Below are positions 38,837 to 48,151 of a stretch of 64,000 bases of DNA, piece by piece; position 1 is the stretch's first letter, and the number at the start of each line of letters is the position of its first letter. This DNA is from Marinobacter gudaonensis (lineage in GTDB: Bacteria; Pseudomonadota; Gammaproteobacteria; Pseudomonadales; Oleiphilaceae): positions 1 through 64,000 of the forward strand of contig NZ_FOYV01000002.1 in NCBI RefSeq assembly GCF_900115175.1. The letters run 5' to 3'. The position numbers were made by a program, and so were the translations under genes. The notes under the pieces were generated by a model. That model did no database searches. It had not been told where the DNA came from and saw only the letters and a program-made list of their open reading frames with translations.

Positions 38837-38939
38837 TGTTTCACTATCTGCAACAGTTAATTTATTAAAGACACGTTTATCCCGATTTTTGATATTTGTA
38901 AAGTATCTCCATGCTCAAACACACCCAAGGAGATTGACC

Positions 38940-39380
38940 ATGAACAACGCATTCCTGAACAAACTGATCGCCACCGACGCAGGCTGGGGCGCCCTGGCCC
39001 TTCGCATTCCCGTTGGCATTATTTTCGCCGCCCACGGCGCCCAGAAACTGTTTGGCTGGTTTGGCGGCTACGGCCTGGAAGGCACCGGCCAGTGGATGGA
39101 CTCCATCGGCCTGAGCCCGGGCTACCTGATGGCGCTGCTGGCCGGTGGAGCGGAGTTCTTCGGGGGCCTGGCATTGATTGTCGGCCTGCTGGTTCGCCCC
39201 GCCAGCGCGGTACTGGCGTTTGCCATGCTCATCGCGATCTTCAGCGTGCATATCGGCAACGGCCTGTTCATGAGTAACAATGGTTACGAGTTTGGCCTGG
39301 CCCTGCTGGCGGTATCTGTGTCACTGGTGTTCAGCGGTGCCGGCCGGGCTTCCATCGATCGGGCCCTCGCAGCCCGATAA
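38940..39380 (+). CDS. DoxX-family membrane protein
   Basis: A 146-aa four-helix membrane protein of the DoxX family. Segments include RIPVGIIFAAHGAQKLFGWFGGYGLEGTG and AGGAEFFGGLALIVGLLVRP. The start ATG 38940 has AAGGAG upstream. It forms an operon with the dioxygenase 25 bases downstream, an arrangement common in proteobacteria under a divergent LysR. Exact function unknown. Confidence 0.88.
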   Translation: MNNAFLNKLIATDAGWGALALRIPVGIIFAAHGAQKLFGWFGGYGLEGTGQWMDSIGLSPGYLMALLAGGAEFFGGLALIVGLLVRPASAVLAFAMLIAIFSVHIGNGLFMSNNGYEFGLALLAVSVSLVFSGAGRASIDRALAAR

Positions 39381-39405
39381 ACACGGCCAACCGGAGGTGT
39401 CTGCC

Positions 39406-40182
39406 ATGAGTCTGTTCGTATCCCACGGCGCTCCCACCTTTGCACTGGAGCCGGGCCTCGCTGGCCCGGCTCTGACCAGGCTGGGCAGGCAACTGCCCAG
39501 ACCCGAGGCGGTACTGGTAGTGTCGCCCCACTGGATGACCGAAGGCATCCGGGTAGGCACCTCGGCGCAGCCTGAAACCCTGCACGACTTTGGGGGCTTT
39601 CCTTCCGAGCTTTACGCGTTGAGCTACCCGGCGCCGGGACATCCGGCACTGGCGGCAATGACCCTGGCCCTGCTGGAGGTGGATGGATGGCCGGCCCAGG
39701 CAGACGCGAACCGCGGACTGGACCACGGTGCCTGGGTGCCCCTGATGCACCTATTCCCCGATCACTCGGTGCCGGTGTTTCAGGTTTCAATGCCGAGGGA
39801 TCTTGATGCCGAATCCGCCTGGCAACTGGGTGAATCACTGCGCCCCATTCAACAGGAAGGCGTATTGATTGTTGGATCCGGGAGCCTGACGCACAACCTG
39901 TACGAGGTACGTTGGGGTGACAAAAACGCCTCGCGCTATGCTCAGGAGTTTACCGACTGGATTCGCTCACGCGTTCAGGCAGGTGCCCACCAGGAGCTGA
40001 TAAAAGCCCTGGAAACGGCACCCCATGCCCAACGGTCGCACCCCACCAGCGAGCACTTCCTGCCCCTGCTGGTGGCCGCGGGCGCCGCAGGCGAGCGTTG
40101 TTCGGGCTCATTGATTGAGGGCGGCATTGAGCATGGCGTGCTGGCCATGGATGCGTTCGTATTCAGCAAAAAGGCCTCCTGA
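39406..40182 (+). CDS. DODA-type extradiol dioxygenase (LigB fold)
   Basis: A 258-aa single-domain dioxygenase. Candidate metal ligands and catalytic residues are His7 (FVSHGAP), His42 (VSPHW), His107 (DHGAW), His163 (SLTHN) and His217 (SEHFLPL), matching the YgiD/DODA pattern. It likely cleaves a catecholic ring. The start follows CGGAGG, and the stop lies inside the terminator hairpin. Confidence 0.88.
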   Translation: MSLFVSHGAPTFALEPGLAGPALTRLGRQLPRPEAVLVVSPHWMTEGIRVGTSAQPETLHDFGGFPSELYALSYPAPGHPALAAMTLALLEVDGWPAQADANRGLDHGAWVPLMHLFPDHSVPVFQVSMPRDLDAESAWQLGESLRPIQQEGVLIVGSGSLTHNLYEVRWGDKNASRYAQEFTDWIRSRVQAGAHQELIKALETAPHAQRSHPTSEHFLPLLVAAGAAGERCSGSLIEGGIEHGVLAMDAFVFSKKAS

Positions 40183-40196
40183 AAAGGAGGCCTTTT
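40169..40196. terminator. Bidirectional terminator overlapping the dioxygenase stop
   Basis: AAAAGGCCTCC (40169-40179), loop TGAAAA containing the TGA stop, GGAGGCCTTTT (40186-40196). It serves the dioxygenase gene and probably the end of the converging liv-type operon. Confidence 0.92.
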
Positions 40197-40219
40197 GAGG
40201 AACACCCCGGGCCGATGGC

Positions 40220-41215
40220 TTAGCCCAGGTTCTTCTTCATGAACTTCTGGATTTCGCCCACGATACCGCTGCGGAACGCCAGTACCGTCAGTACGAAGAC
40301 GCCGCCGAGAATCGGATCTACCCAGTCCCGGAGCGCGCCTTGGGACAGCTGGTACTCGATGTTCACCACGAAGGTGGCGCCAACCACCGGGCCCAGCAAT
40401 GTGCCCATGCCACCGACGAGGGTCATCAGGATCACTTCGCCCGACATGTGCCAGTGCGCGTCGTTCAGGGAGGCAAGCTGGAACACCACCGACTTCATGG
40501 ATCCGGCCAGGCCGGCCAGTGCCGCCGAGATAACAAACGCCAGCACCTTATACCGATCCACGTTGTAGCCCAGCGATACCGCACGGGGTTCATTCTGCTT
40601 GATGGCCTTGAGCACCTGACCGTAAGGGCTGTTGACGGTGCGCTGCACCAGCAGGTAGCAGGCAATGAAGACCGCGAGTACGAAGTAGTACATGTTCAGG
40701 TTGTCTTCGAGATTGATGAAGCCGAGCAGGTGACCCCGTGGGATACCGTGCATGCCGTCCTCTCCGCCGGTGAATTCCGACTGCACAAAGAAAAAGAACA
40801 CCAGCTGCGCCAGGGCCAGGGTCACCATGGCAAAGTAGATGCCCTGGCGGCGAATGGACAGCAGCGCAAAGCCGAGGCCCAGAACCGTTGCCGCCAGCGT
40901 ACCGGCGATGATGCCCATCTCCGTGGTCAGTCCCGGGTAGTTACTCAGCAGGTAACCGGTGGTGTAGCCGCCGGTGGCCAGGAACGCTGCGTGACCGAAG
41001 GACAGCAGGCCGGTAAAGCCAAACAGCAGGTTGAAGGCCACGGCGAACAGGGCAAAACAGAGGATCTTCATCAGGAAGACGGGATAGATCGCAAACGGCG
41101 CGGCCAGCAACAGCAGCAACAGGACGCCGTTGAGCATCATCTTCTTGCGATCCTGGGCCGCCTGCTGTTCCACAATGGCCTTGTGAATGTCGGTAGATTG
41201 TGTCGGCTGGTTCAT
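40220..41215 (-). CDS. livM: Branched-chain amino acid-type ABC transporter permease, LivM-like
   Basis: A 331-aa inner-membrane permease of the LivM family with about nine to ten hydrophobic segments and the signature GFTGLLSFGHAAFLATGGYT. It starts two bases after livH with GGAGG upstream. The symbol names the family; the operon context suggests an organic acid or its precursor rather than an amino acid. Confidence 0.88.
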   Translation of the reverse strand: MNQPTQSTDIHKAIVEQQAAQDRKKMMLNGVLLLLLLAAPFAIYPVFLMKILCFALFAVAFNLLFGFTGLLSFGHAAFLATGGYTTGYLLSNYPGLTTEMGIIAGTLAATVLGLGFALLSIRRQGIYFAMVTLALAQLVFFFFVQSEFTGGEDGMHGIPRGHLLGFINLEDNLNMYYFVLAVFIACYLLVQRTVNSPYGQVLKAIKQNEPRAVSLGYNVDRYKVLAFVISAALAGLAGSMKSVVFQLASLNDAHWHMSGEVILMTLVGGMGTLLGPVVGATFVVNIEYQLSQGALRDWVDPILGGVFVLTVLAFRSGIVGEIQKFMKKNLG

Positions 41216-41217
41216 GC

Positions 41218-42105
41218 TTATGCCTCCTTACCGAACAGGCCACTGGGCCGGAACATCAGCACCAGAACCATGACCAGGAAGATGACCGCCGAGGAAGCCG
41301 GCGGGTAGAACGTTTTGGTCAGGCCTTCGATCACCCCCATGAGAATGCCGGTGATGATCGCGCCACCGATGGAGCCCATGCCACCAATCACCACCACCGC
41401 GAACACGGTGATCAGGGTGGCCGACCCCATGACCGGCGTCACCGAGTAAATGGGCGCAGCCAGCACGCCTGCGAACGCGGCGAGCGCGACGCCAAAGCCG
41501 TAAGTCAGGCTGATCAGCAGGGGCACGTTGATCCCGAAGCCCTGCATCAGTTGTGAATCTTCGGTACCCGCACGCAGGTAGGCACCCAGCTTGGTTTTTT
41601 CAATGATGAACCAGGTAGCGAAGCACACCACCAGCGCCGCCACGATAACCCACGCCCGGTAATACGGCAGGAACATGAAGCCGAGGTTGACGCCGCCCTT
41701 GAACGTGTCTGGCATGGTGTACCGAAGGCCGGAAACACCGAACCAGTTCACCAGCACGCCGGTGATGATCAGGGCAATACCAAAGGTCAGCAGAAGGCTG
41801 TAGATGTGGTCCTGTCCGGCAATGCGACGGAGCAGGAAATATTCGATGACAACGCCGAAAGCGCCGACGAGCAGCGGCGCCAGCAGAAGTGCTGCCCAGT
41901 AGTTGACGCCGAGGTAGTCAAACATCAGGACCGTGGTCATGGCGCCCAGCATGTACATGGCACCGTGGGCAAAATTGATGATCTTCAGCAGACCGAAGAT
42001 GACCGCGAGCCCAAGGCTCAGCAGGGCGTAAAAGGCGCCGTTGATGATTCCGATCAGGAGCTGGCCGGAGAGCACAGCTACAGGGACGCCGAAAATCATG
42101 GACAT
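41218..42105 (-). CDS. livH: Branched-chain amino acid-type ABC transporter permease, LivH-like
   Basis: A 295-aa permease with the LivH signature NGAFYALLSLGLAVIFGLLKIINFAHG and the EAA-like GMGSIGGAIITGILMGVIEGL. The start ATG 42105 has GGAG eight bases upstream. It pairs with LivM. It follows the binding-protein gene after a hairpin. Confidence 0.88.
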   Translation of the reverse strand: MSMIFGVPVAVLSGQLLIGIINGAFYALLSLGLAVIFGLLKIINFAHGAMYMLGAMTTVLMFDYLGVNYWAALLLAPLLVGAFGVVIEYFLLRRIAGQDHIYSLLLTFGIALIITGVLVNWFGVSGLRYTMPDTFKGGVNLGFMFLPYYRAWVIVAALVVCFATWFIIEKTKLGAYLRAGTEDSQLMQGFGINVPLLISLTYGFGVALAAFAGVLAAPIYSVTPVMGSATLITVFAVVVIGGMGSIGGAIITGILMGVIEGLTKTFYPPASSAVIFLVMVLVLMFRPSGLFGKEA

Positions 42106-42167
42106 TGGGCTAACTCCAGAAGCAGCACAGGGGTTGTTTGTTGTTCTTTCTCACTTTGCCGATGAAC

Positions 42168-42199
42168 GGGCTCACCCTGCCCTGTTGCCGGGTGAGCCC
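42168..42199 (-). terminator. Intercistronic hairpin between binding-protein and permease genes
   Basis: GGGCTCACCC (42168-42177) and GGGTGAGCCC (42190-42199) form a perfect 10-base stem with a 12-base loop. There is no T tract. Such hairpins after binding-protein genes often stabilise the upstream message or cause partial termination. Confidence 0.6.
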
Positions 42200-42210
42200 G
42201 AAGGCTGGTC

Positions 42211-43422
42211 TTAGTTGTTCACCAGCTTGCACTTGCTCTCGGAAAGCGGACGGTAGGCTTCATCGGCCGGGATGGTCCGCAGAATCTTGTAGAGATCCCA
42301 CTCACCCGAGGATTCCGCCGGTGTCTTCACTTCCGCCAGGTACATGTCGTGCACCATGCGGCCGTCGACACGGATCTTGCCGTTCTTGGCAAACATGTCG
42401 TTGATGGGGGTTTCCATCATCTGCTTGCGGACGGTCTGGGCGTCATCGGAGCCGGTGGCCTTGACCGCGTTCAGGTACTGCATGGTGCTGGAGTAGATAC
42501 CGGCATGAACCATGGTGGGACGAACACCGGTCTCTTCGAGGAAGCGATCGGACCAGGCGCGGGTCTCCTCGTTCATGTCCCAGTACCAGCCAGTGGTGAG
42601 CTGAATGCCCTGGGCGGTCTCGACGCCCAACGCGTGCACGTCGGTGAGGAACAGCAGCAGGGCTGCCAGAGTCTGGCCAGACTGTGTGACACCGAACTCA
42701 CTGGCGGTGGTGATGGCGTTGGTGGTGTCGGCACCGGCGTTCGCCAGACCGATAACGTCAGCTCCGGAAGCCTGGGCCTGGAGGATAAAGGAAGAGAAAT
42801 CCTGGGTCGGGAACGGATGGCGGACGGCACCAATCACTTCACCACCATTGGCCTCAACCACGCGGCGAACGTCCCCTTCCAGGGCGTGACCAAAGGCGTA
42901 ATCTGCGGTCAGCATGTACCAGGTCTTGCCCCCTTCCTTGACTACAGCACTGGCGGTACCGTTGGCCAGCGGATAGGTGTCGTACACATAGTGGATGTGG
43001 TTCGGGGTGCAGTGCTCGTTGGTGATGCTGGAAGCGGCAGAGCCTGAGATGATACCCAGCTTGTCGTTTTCCTCGAGGATCTTGCTCACTGCGATGGAAA
43101 CCGAGGAAGCCACCATGCCGGCCACCAGATCGACATTCTCGTTCTCCACCCAGCGGCGAACGGTGCTGGAGGAGGTGTCCGGGCTGTTACGGTCGTCGGC
43201 GCTGACCACTTCAATCTTGGCACCGTTAACCGTGCCGCCGAAATCCTTGATGGCCATGTTCAGGGCCGCCAGGCCATTGGGACCGGCCAGATCGCGGTAG
43301 GTGCCGGACATGTCTGCCAGGTAACCGATCTTGACCGTGTCATTGGAAACTGCCGCCTGGGCGCCACCCACCATCATGGCTGATGCAACGGCTGATGTCA
43401 GAAGCTTTTTCATCATTGTCAT
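42211..43422 (-). CDS. ABC transporter substrate-binding protein, LivK/AmiC-like
   Basis: A 403-aa periplasmic binding protein with signal peptide residues 1-23 (ending GGAQAAVS). The type I fold begins VKIGYLADMSGTYRDLAGPNG, with TSSSTVRRWVENENVDLVAG later. It is longer than LivK and resembles binding proteins for aromatic or short-chain acids. The position between ATPase and permease genes fits. Confidence 0.88.
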   Translation of the reverse strand: MTMMKKLLTSAVASAMMVGGAQAAVSNDTVKIGYLADMSGTYRDLAGPNGLAALNMAIKDFGGTVNGAKIEVVSADDRNSPDTSSSTVRRWVENENVDLVAGMVASSVSIAVSKILEENDKLGIISGSAASSITNEHCTPNHIHYVYDTYPLANGTASAVVKEGGKTWYMLTADYAFGHALEGDVRRVVEANGGEVIGAVRHPFPTQDFSSFILQAQASGADVIGLANAGADTTNAITTASEFGVTQSGQTLAALLLFLTDVHALGVETAQGIQLTTGWYWDMNEETRAWSDRFLEETGVRPTMVHAGIYSSTMQYLNAVKATGSDDAQTVRKQMMETPINDMFAKNGKIRVDGRMVHDMYLAEVKTPAESSGEWDLYKILRTIPADEAYRPLSESKCKLVNN

Positions 43423-43494
43423 TGTTGTATCTCCGCTACTGTCTTGCGTTGGTTCGGGTTATTGTTGCTCTTTCTGCTTTCGTTCTATCCGGGA

Positions 43495-44217
43495 TCAGAC
43501 CCCCAAATAGCGATCCAGCACCGACTGCTTAGCACTCAGTTCATTGGCGCTGATTTCTTCCACAATCTGACCGTGCTCCACCACATAGTGGCGGTCGGCA
43601 AGCGGTGCCGCGAAGTGGAAATTCTGCTCTACCAGGACAATGGTCAGCCCCTTTTTCTTGAGCGCGACCAGGACCTTTCCCAGCTTCTCCACAATCACCG
43701 GGGCGAGGCCTTCGGTGATTTCATCCAGCAACAGCATGTTCGCCCCGGTGCGCAGAATTCGTGCCATGGCCAGCATCTGCTGCTCACCGCCGGACAGCTT
43801 GGTGCCCTGGCTGAAACGGCGCTCGTACAGGTTGGGGAACATGTTGTAGATTTCTTCCAGGCTCATGCCGCCGCTGCGTACCACCGGCGGCAGGGTGAGG
43901 TTTTCCTGCACGCTGAGTGAGGAAAAAATGCCCCGATGTTCGGGGCAATACCCGACACCCAACCTGGCAATATGGTGAGGCGCACACGACATGGTCTCCT
44001 CACCGTTGATCATGATGGAGCCGGTGCGCCGGCCCACCATGTTCATGATGGCTTTGAGCGTGGTGCTTCGGCCCGCGCCGTTGCGGCCCAGCAAGGTAAC
44101 CAGCTCGCCCCGGTTCACGACCATGTTGATGCCGTGCAATATGTGCGATTCGCCATAGAACGCGTGGAGGCCCGACAGGCGCAACTGCTCGTATTCGCGA
44201 TCCGGATTCGCGCTCAT
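43495..44217 (-). CDS. livF: ABC transporter ATPase, LivF-like, with Arg in Walker A
   Basis: A 240-aa ATPase with signature LSGGEQQMLAMARIL and Walker B MLLLDEITEGLAP. The Walker A motif reads GRNGAGRST (residues 44-52), with Arg50 where Lys is usual, seen directly in the codon CGA. Some LivF homologues carry this. Its partner LivG has a standard Lys, so the pair may be asymmetric in ATP hydrolysis. The start overlaps the livG stop (ATGA). Confidence 0.88.
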   Translation of the reverse strand: MSANPDREYEQLRLSGLHAFYGESHILHGINMVVNRGELVTLLGRNGAGRSTTLKAIMNMVGRRTGSIMINGEETMSCAPHHIARLGVGYCPEHRGIFSSLSVQENLTLPPVVRSGGMSLEEIYNMFPNLYERRFSQGTKLSGGEQQMLAMARILRTGANMLLLDEITEGLAPVIVEKLGKVLVALKKKGLTIVLVEQNFHFAAPLADRHYVVEHGQIVEEISANELSAKQSVLDRYLGV

Positions 44218-45014
44218 TGTGTGGTCTCCTTCTGCTCACTGTCGGCGGACCCACGCTCACCACTGCCATCGCTTCCCATGTAGACTTCCCGGACTTTCGG
44301 GTCGGCAGACACGGCGGCGTAGTCGCCTTCGGTGAGCACAGCACCCTGGGCCAGCACAGTAATGCGATCGCAGAGCTTGCTGACCACGCTCAGGTTATGC
44401 TCCACCATCAGGACCGTGCGCCCGTGGGCAGCCTTGCGAACCAGCTCCACCACCCGATCCACGTCCTCCGAGCCCATGCCCTGGGTCGGCTCGTCGAGCA
44501 GCAGAATTTCCGGCTCCATGGCCAGCGTGGTCGCCAGTTCCAGTGCCCGCTTACGGCCATAAGCCAGCTCCACGGTGGTGGTGTTGGCAAACTCAGCCAG
44601 GCCCACGGCGTCCAGCAACTCCATGCAACGCTGATTGAGCTTGTTCAGGGATTTGCCGGATTTCCAGAAGCTGAAGGAGGAGCCTTCGAAGGTCTGCAGC
44701 GCCACCCGGATGTTCTCGAGGGCGGTCATGTGCGGGAATACCGCGGAAATCTGGAACGAACGGACAATACCCTCGCGGGCGATGGCGGCCGATTTCAGAG
44801 GCGTGATGTCTTTGCCCTTGAACAGAATCTGACCCCGGGTAGGAATGAGGAACTTGGTGAGCAGATTGAAGACCGTGGTCTTGCCGGCACCGTTCGGGCC
44901 AATCAGGGCATGGATATGGCCTTTCTGAACCTGCAGGTTCACGTCGTCGACCGCAACAAAGCCCTTGAACTCTTTGACAAGGTTACGGGTCTCCAGAACG
45001 TACTGTTCACTCAT
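44214..45014 (-). CDS. livG: ABC transporter ATPase, LivG-like
   Basis: A 266-aa ATPase. Walker A is GPNGAGKTT; Walker B is ILLLDEPTQGMG; the signature region ELAYGRKRALELATTLA lacks the canonical LSGGQ, as in many LivG proteins. The start is taken at ATG 45014; a longer frame would run through the operator-like palindrome at 45067-45090. It is probably the first gene of livGFKHM. Confidence 0.88.
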   Translation of the reverse strand: MSEQYVLETRNLVKEFKGFVAVDDVNLQVQKGHIHALIGPNGAGKTTVFNLLTKFLIPTRGQILFKGKDITPLKSAAIAREGIVRSFQISAVFPHMTALENIRVALQTFEGSSFSFWKSGKSLNKLNQRCMELLDAVGLAEFANTTTVELAYGRKRALELATTLAMEPEILLLDEPTQGMGSEDVDRVVELVRKAAHGRTVLMVEHNLSVVSKLCDRITVLAQGAVLTEGDYAAVSADPKVREVYMGSDGSGERGSADSEQKETTQ

Positions 45015-45066
45015 GAGCCAATTTACCTTTGTTATTGTTGTGCGTTTTGTCGTCTTCACAGAGTAG

Positions 45067-45090
45067 ATTGACGTATACGTAAACGTCAAT
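45067..45090 (-). promoter_or_regulatory. 24-base near-perfect palindrome upstream of livG
   Basis: ATTGACGTATACGTAAACGTCAAT is self-complementary except for one base pair. On the minus strand it supplies a TTGACG -35 followed by an 18-base spacer and TACTCT, an arrangement typical of MerR-family activated promoters. Its centre TACGTAAACGT recurs upstream of the acyl-CoA synthetase. Confidence 0.62.
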
Positions 45091-45098
45091 ATCTAATT

Positions 45099-45896
45099 TT
45101 AATTTATTCCCGGCACTTCCCTGCACAAAAAGTCGTAGAGAATGCCCACCAGCTCGTCCTGCTTTTCCAGGTGCGGCGAGTGGCCGGCCCCCTCGATAAA
45201 CAGGGCCTCTGCACTGGCTCCGATACCCGCTGCAATGTCTGTGACCTGCTCGGGCACGCCGTATTCGTCGTTCTCCCCCTGGATGATCAGCGCCGGACAG
45301 CGAATGTCCGAGAGCCACGGGCCGAAGTCCATGGCCGCCAGAAAACCTTCGTCACGCCAGACCGTCTGCCAGGCGGTAAACAGCTCGTCGGTGCGGTCGC
45401 CGTGATAGCGCCGCAGCCGGTCACCGATATCGGTTTCGCGGAACCGCCGGGCCATCTCATCCATTCCGGCCCGGGTCAGAGGGTCGGAATAGATGTGCGC
45501 CGCCATGGTGACCAGCGCCCTGGCCCGCTGCCCGAGAGCGGCAGCAGCAATCAGGCCGATGGAGCCGCCGTCACTGTGACCGACCAGAACCACGTTTTCG
45601 ATATCCAGCGCATCCAGTAGCCGGGGCAGCCAGGTGTGGCCGGCAGTCTCAAGATAGTCATGGGGGCGCGGCAAGCGCTCATTGGACGACTGGCCATAGC
45701 CAAGCCGGTTGTAGATCAGCGCATCGCATCCGGTTGCCCGGGCGAGTTTTTCCGGAAAGGCCCGCCACAGATCAATATTGCCCAGGGATTCGTGCAGGAA
45801 CACGAGTACCGGCCCCCGGGAATCCGTGTGCAGAATCTGCCTTGCCTCCAGTACCACCCCGTCGCCTACCGGCACCAGGGAATCGCGAATGTTCAC
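45099..45896 (-). CDS. Alpha/beta-fold hydrolase
   Basis: A 265-aa alpha/beta hydrolase. The oxyanion-hole segment is VFLHESLGN, the nucleophile elbow GHSDGGS, the acid lies in IQGENDEYGVPEQ and the His in EGAGHSPHLEKQ. The start is GTG 45896 with a weak site. It lies within the organic-acid module, so it may release the acid from an ester, but this is not shown. Confidence 0.85.
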   Translation of the reverse strand: MNIRDSLVPVGDGVVLEARQILHTDSRGPVLVFLHESLGNIDLWRAFPEKLARATGCDALIYNRLGYGQSSNERLPRPHDYLETAGHTWLPRLLDALDIENVVLVGHSDGGSIGLIAAAALGQRARALVTMAAHIYSDPLTRAGMDEMARRFRETDIGDRLRRYHGDRTDELFTAWQTVWRDEGFLAAMDFGPWLSDIRCPALIIQGENDEYGVPEQVTDIAAGIGASAEALFIEGAGHSPHLEKQDELVGILYDFLCREVPGIN

Positions 45897-46020
45897 TTGG
45901 GCTACTCTTGCATTATTGTTGTAAAACTCATTTATTCCTGAATCTAGCGGGACTCACCCTAGATGGTCAAGAACTATATATAAAGCTAATACTAATTAAT
46001 TATAGTATTTTTGCTATATC
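45897..46020. other. AT-rich intergenic segment with hairpin
   Basis: Very AT-rich compared with its surroundings. AATACTA and TAGTATT (about 45990-46011) form a stem followed by T on the plus strand. On the minus strand it likely carries the promoter of the hydrolase gene. Confidence 0.45.
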
Positions 46021-46446
46021 TCACGACCTTCGATCTGCTGGAGGAATTGAATAGGTCATGGTGGAATGGGCCACAGGCTCGTCGCCACCCTCCGAATAGA
46101 CAAACACCTCGCCTACCCCCATGGTCCGGCCCACTTTCAGCATCGTGGCCCTCGCCCAGATCGGCTTGTGAGCCGCGGGCTTGCGCAGGAAATTGATGTT
46201 GAGATTGGTTGTAACCGCCAGCGGTACCAGCCCGATTTTGCTGAGCAGGGCCGCATAGAGGGTCACATCCGCCAGCCCCATCATGGCCGGCCCGGAGACG
46301 GTACCACCGGGCCGCAGGTGCTCTTCATCCACCTCAAGTTTCATTTCCGCCCAGCCGTCCCCGAGCTTCTGCAGGGTGCCGTAGGCGGCCCCCTGCGGAA
46401 ACTGCTCATCCAGGAAGGCCTGCAGCTCTTCGAACGTGATGATCAT
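46021..46446 (-). CDS. PaaI-family hotdog thioesterase
   Basis: A 141-aa single hotdog domain. The helix-start motif GTVSGPAMMGLADVTLYAALL is the PaaI-type active-site region with Asp in ADVTLY. It overlaps the acyl-CoA synthetase stop (ATGA), so the two are co-translated. It probably hydrolyses stalled acyl-CoA. Confidence 0.87.
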   Translation of the reverse strand: MIITFEELQAFLDEQFPQGAAYGTLQKLGDGWAEMKLEVDEEHLRPGGTVSGPAMMGLADVTLYAALLSKIGLVPLAVTTNLNINFLRKPAAHKPIWARATMLKVGRTMGVGEVFVYSEGGDEPVAHSTMTYSIPPADRRS

Positions 46447-48092
46447 GCGCCGACTTCGTCCTTGGCCTGGTTGCGCAGGACAAAGCGCTGGATCTTTCCA
46501 CTGGGCGTTTTCGGCAGCTCGTCCACGAATTCGATTTCCCGGGGGAAGGCGTGGGTGGAGAGGCGCCGGCGAACCAGTTCCTGAAGCTCATCCTTCAGGG
46601 CCTGTTCGTCACCGACCGGGTAGTCGCCCTTGATCACCACGTAGGCCTTGATGATGGAGCCGCGCTTTTCATCGGGTTTGCCCACCACACCGGATTCCGC
46701 CACCGCGGCATGCTCGAGCAACGTGCTTTCAACATCCGCAGGACCGACACGGTAACCGGCGGTGGTGATGATGTCGTCGTCCCGGCCGCTGAACGAGAAG
46801 CAACCGTCACCATGGCTGATGACCATATCGCCCGTGAGGTAGTAACCGTTCACGAACGGGTCTTTCTCACCCCAGGTGTAGCCGTCGAAATGGAACAGCG
46901 GAGAGGCTTTCACGTCCACCGCCAGCTGGCCGACTTCGCCCTCGCCGACTTCCTCGTTCTTCTCGTTCAGGGCAACCACCTTGTGGCCCGGCGAGGCATA
47001 ACCCATGGAGCCCGGGCGTACCGGATGCTCAAGACCGTGGAAGTTGCAGCAGGTCATACCGGTTTCGGTCTGGCCATAGTGATCCTTCACCGGACAGAAA
47101 TGGCGATTGCGGATCCAGTTCACCACTTCCGGGTTCAGAGGCTCGCCGGCACTGCTGGCCACACGCAGGCCCAGATTCTCACCCTCCGGCAGCACGTGAT
47201 CGTTCGCTTTGAGCAGACGATAGGCCGTGGGCGCGGCCGCCAGGTTGGTGATCTTGTACTTGCGGATCATGTCGTAGGTGGTTTCGGGTGTGAAACCGCC
47301 CGGGTTGAAGTGAGTGGCATGGCCCATCAGCAGCGGCCCCACCACGGCGTAGTACAGGCCGTAGGCCCAGCCCGGATCCGCCACGTTCCAGAACTTGTCG
47401 TCATCGCGCAGGTCGATGGCGTACTTCATGTACACGTAGAACGCCAGCAGCGCTTTTGCCGGCACGGCCACGCCCTTGGACTTGCCCACCGTGCCTGAGG
47501 TGAACATCTGCAGGAACGGATCGGCACCGGTAATCATCACCGGCTCAAATTCGCTGGATTGAGCCGCCAGCGTCTCTTCGAAATCGGGAATGTCACCGTT
47601 GATCTGGCTGGCGTTTACACCCAACACCGGCGGGCACACCTTCACGTCGTTCAGCTTGGGGTAATTCTCCGGGTTGGTCACCACCAGTTTGGTGCTGGCC
47701 CGCTCGAAGCGGTATTCAATGGCACCCGATCCAAAGGCGGTGAACAGCGGCTGATAGACCGCGCCCGCACGCAGGGTACCGGCAATCACAATCAGCAGTT
47801 CAGGGGTGCGCGGCAACAGGGCAGCGACCCGATCGCCTTTGCCAATCCCTCTTGATTTCAGGTAGTTGGCGAAGCGGGCCGACGCCTCTTTGAGCTCCGC
47901 GAAGGTCAGTACACCATCGCCGCCGCCTTCCTTCTCGTAGTAGAGCGCGACCCGGCTGGGGTCATTCGCCCACTTGTCGCAGATCTCGTGGCATACGTTG
48001 AGCCCGCTATCCAGACGTCCATCCAGGATGTCCGCTTCCAGAGCAGCAGGATCGAAGTTGTTATAAACGTCGGTGTATTCCGGAAGACCCAT
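46443..48092 (-). CDS. AMP-forming acyl-CoA synthetase
   Basis: A 549-aa adenylate-forming ligase. The phosphate loop is MFTSGTVGKSKG, the A5 motif YGQTETG, the A7/A8 hinge SGRDDDIITTAGYRVGP and the catalytic Lys about residue 533 in KTPSGKIQR. It activates a carboxylic acid to its CoA ester; the acid is unknown, with medium-chain or branched acids most likely from overall resemblance. The start is ATG 48092 with AGGAG six bases away; a TTG two codons upstream is unlikely. First gene of the module. Confidence 0.9.
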   Translation of the reverse strand: MGLPEYTDVYNNFDPAALEADILDGRLDSGLNVCHEICDKWANDPSRVALYYEKEGGGDGVLTFAELKEASARFANYLKSRGIGKGDRVAALLPRTPELLIVIAGTLRAGAVYQPLFTAFGSGAIEYRFERASTKLVVTNPENYPKLNDVKVCPPVLGVNASQINGDIPDFEETLAAQSSEFEPVMITGADPFLQMFTSGTVGKSKGVAVPAKALLAFYVYMKYAIDLRDDDKFWNVADPGWAYGLYYAVVGPLLMGHATHFNPGGFTPETTYDMIRKYKITNLAAAPTAYRLLKANDHVLPEGENLGLRVASSAGEPLNPEVVNWIRNRHFCPVKDHYGQTETGMTCCNFHGLEHPVRPGSMGYASPGHKVVALNEKNEEVGEGEVGQLAVDVKASPLFHFDGYTWGEKDPFVNGYYLTGDMVISHGDGCFSFSGRDDDIITTAGYRVGPADVESTLLEHAAVAESGVVGKPDEKRGSIIKAYVVIKGDYPVGDEQALKDELQELVRRRLSTHAFPREIEFVDELPKTPSGKIQRFVLRNQAKDEVGA

Positions 48093-48151
48093 TTTCAACT
48101 CCTGTTGTTTTTGTCATTGAAAGCACGGGTCAAGGTTTAGCACAGGCTTCA

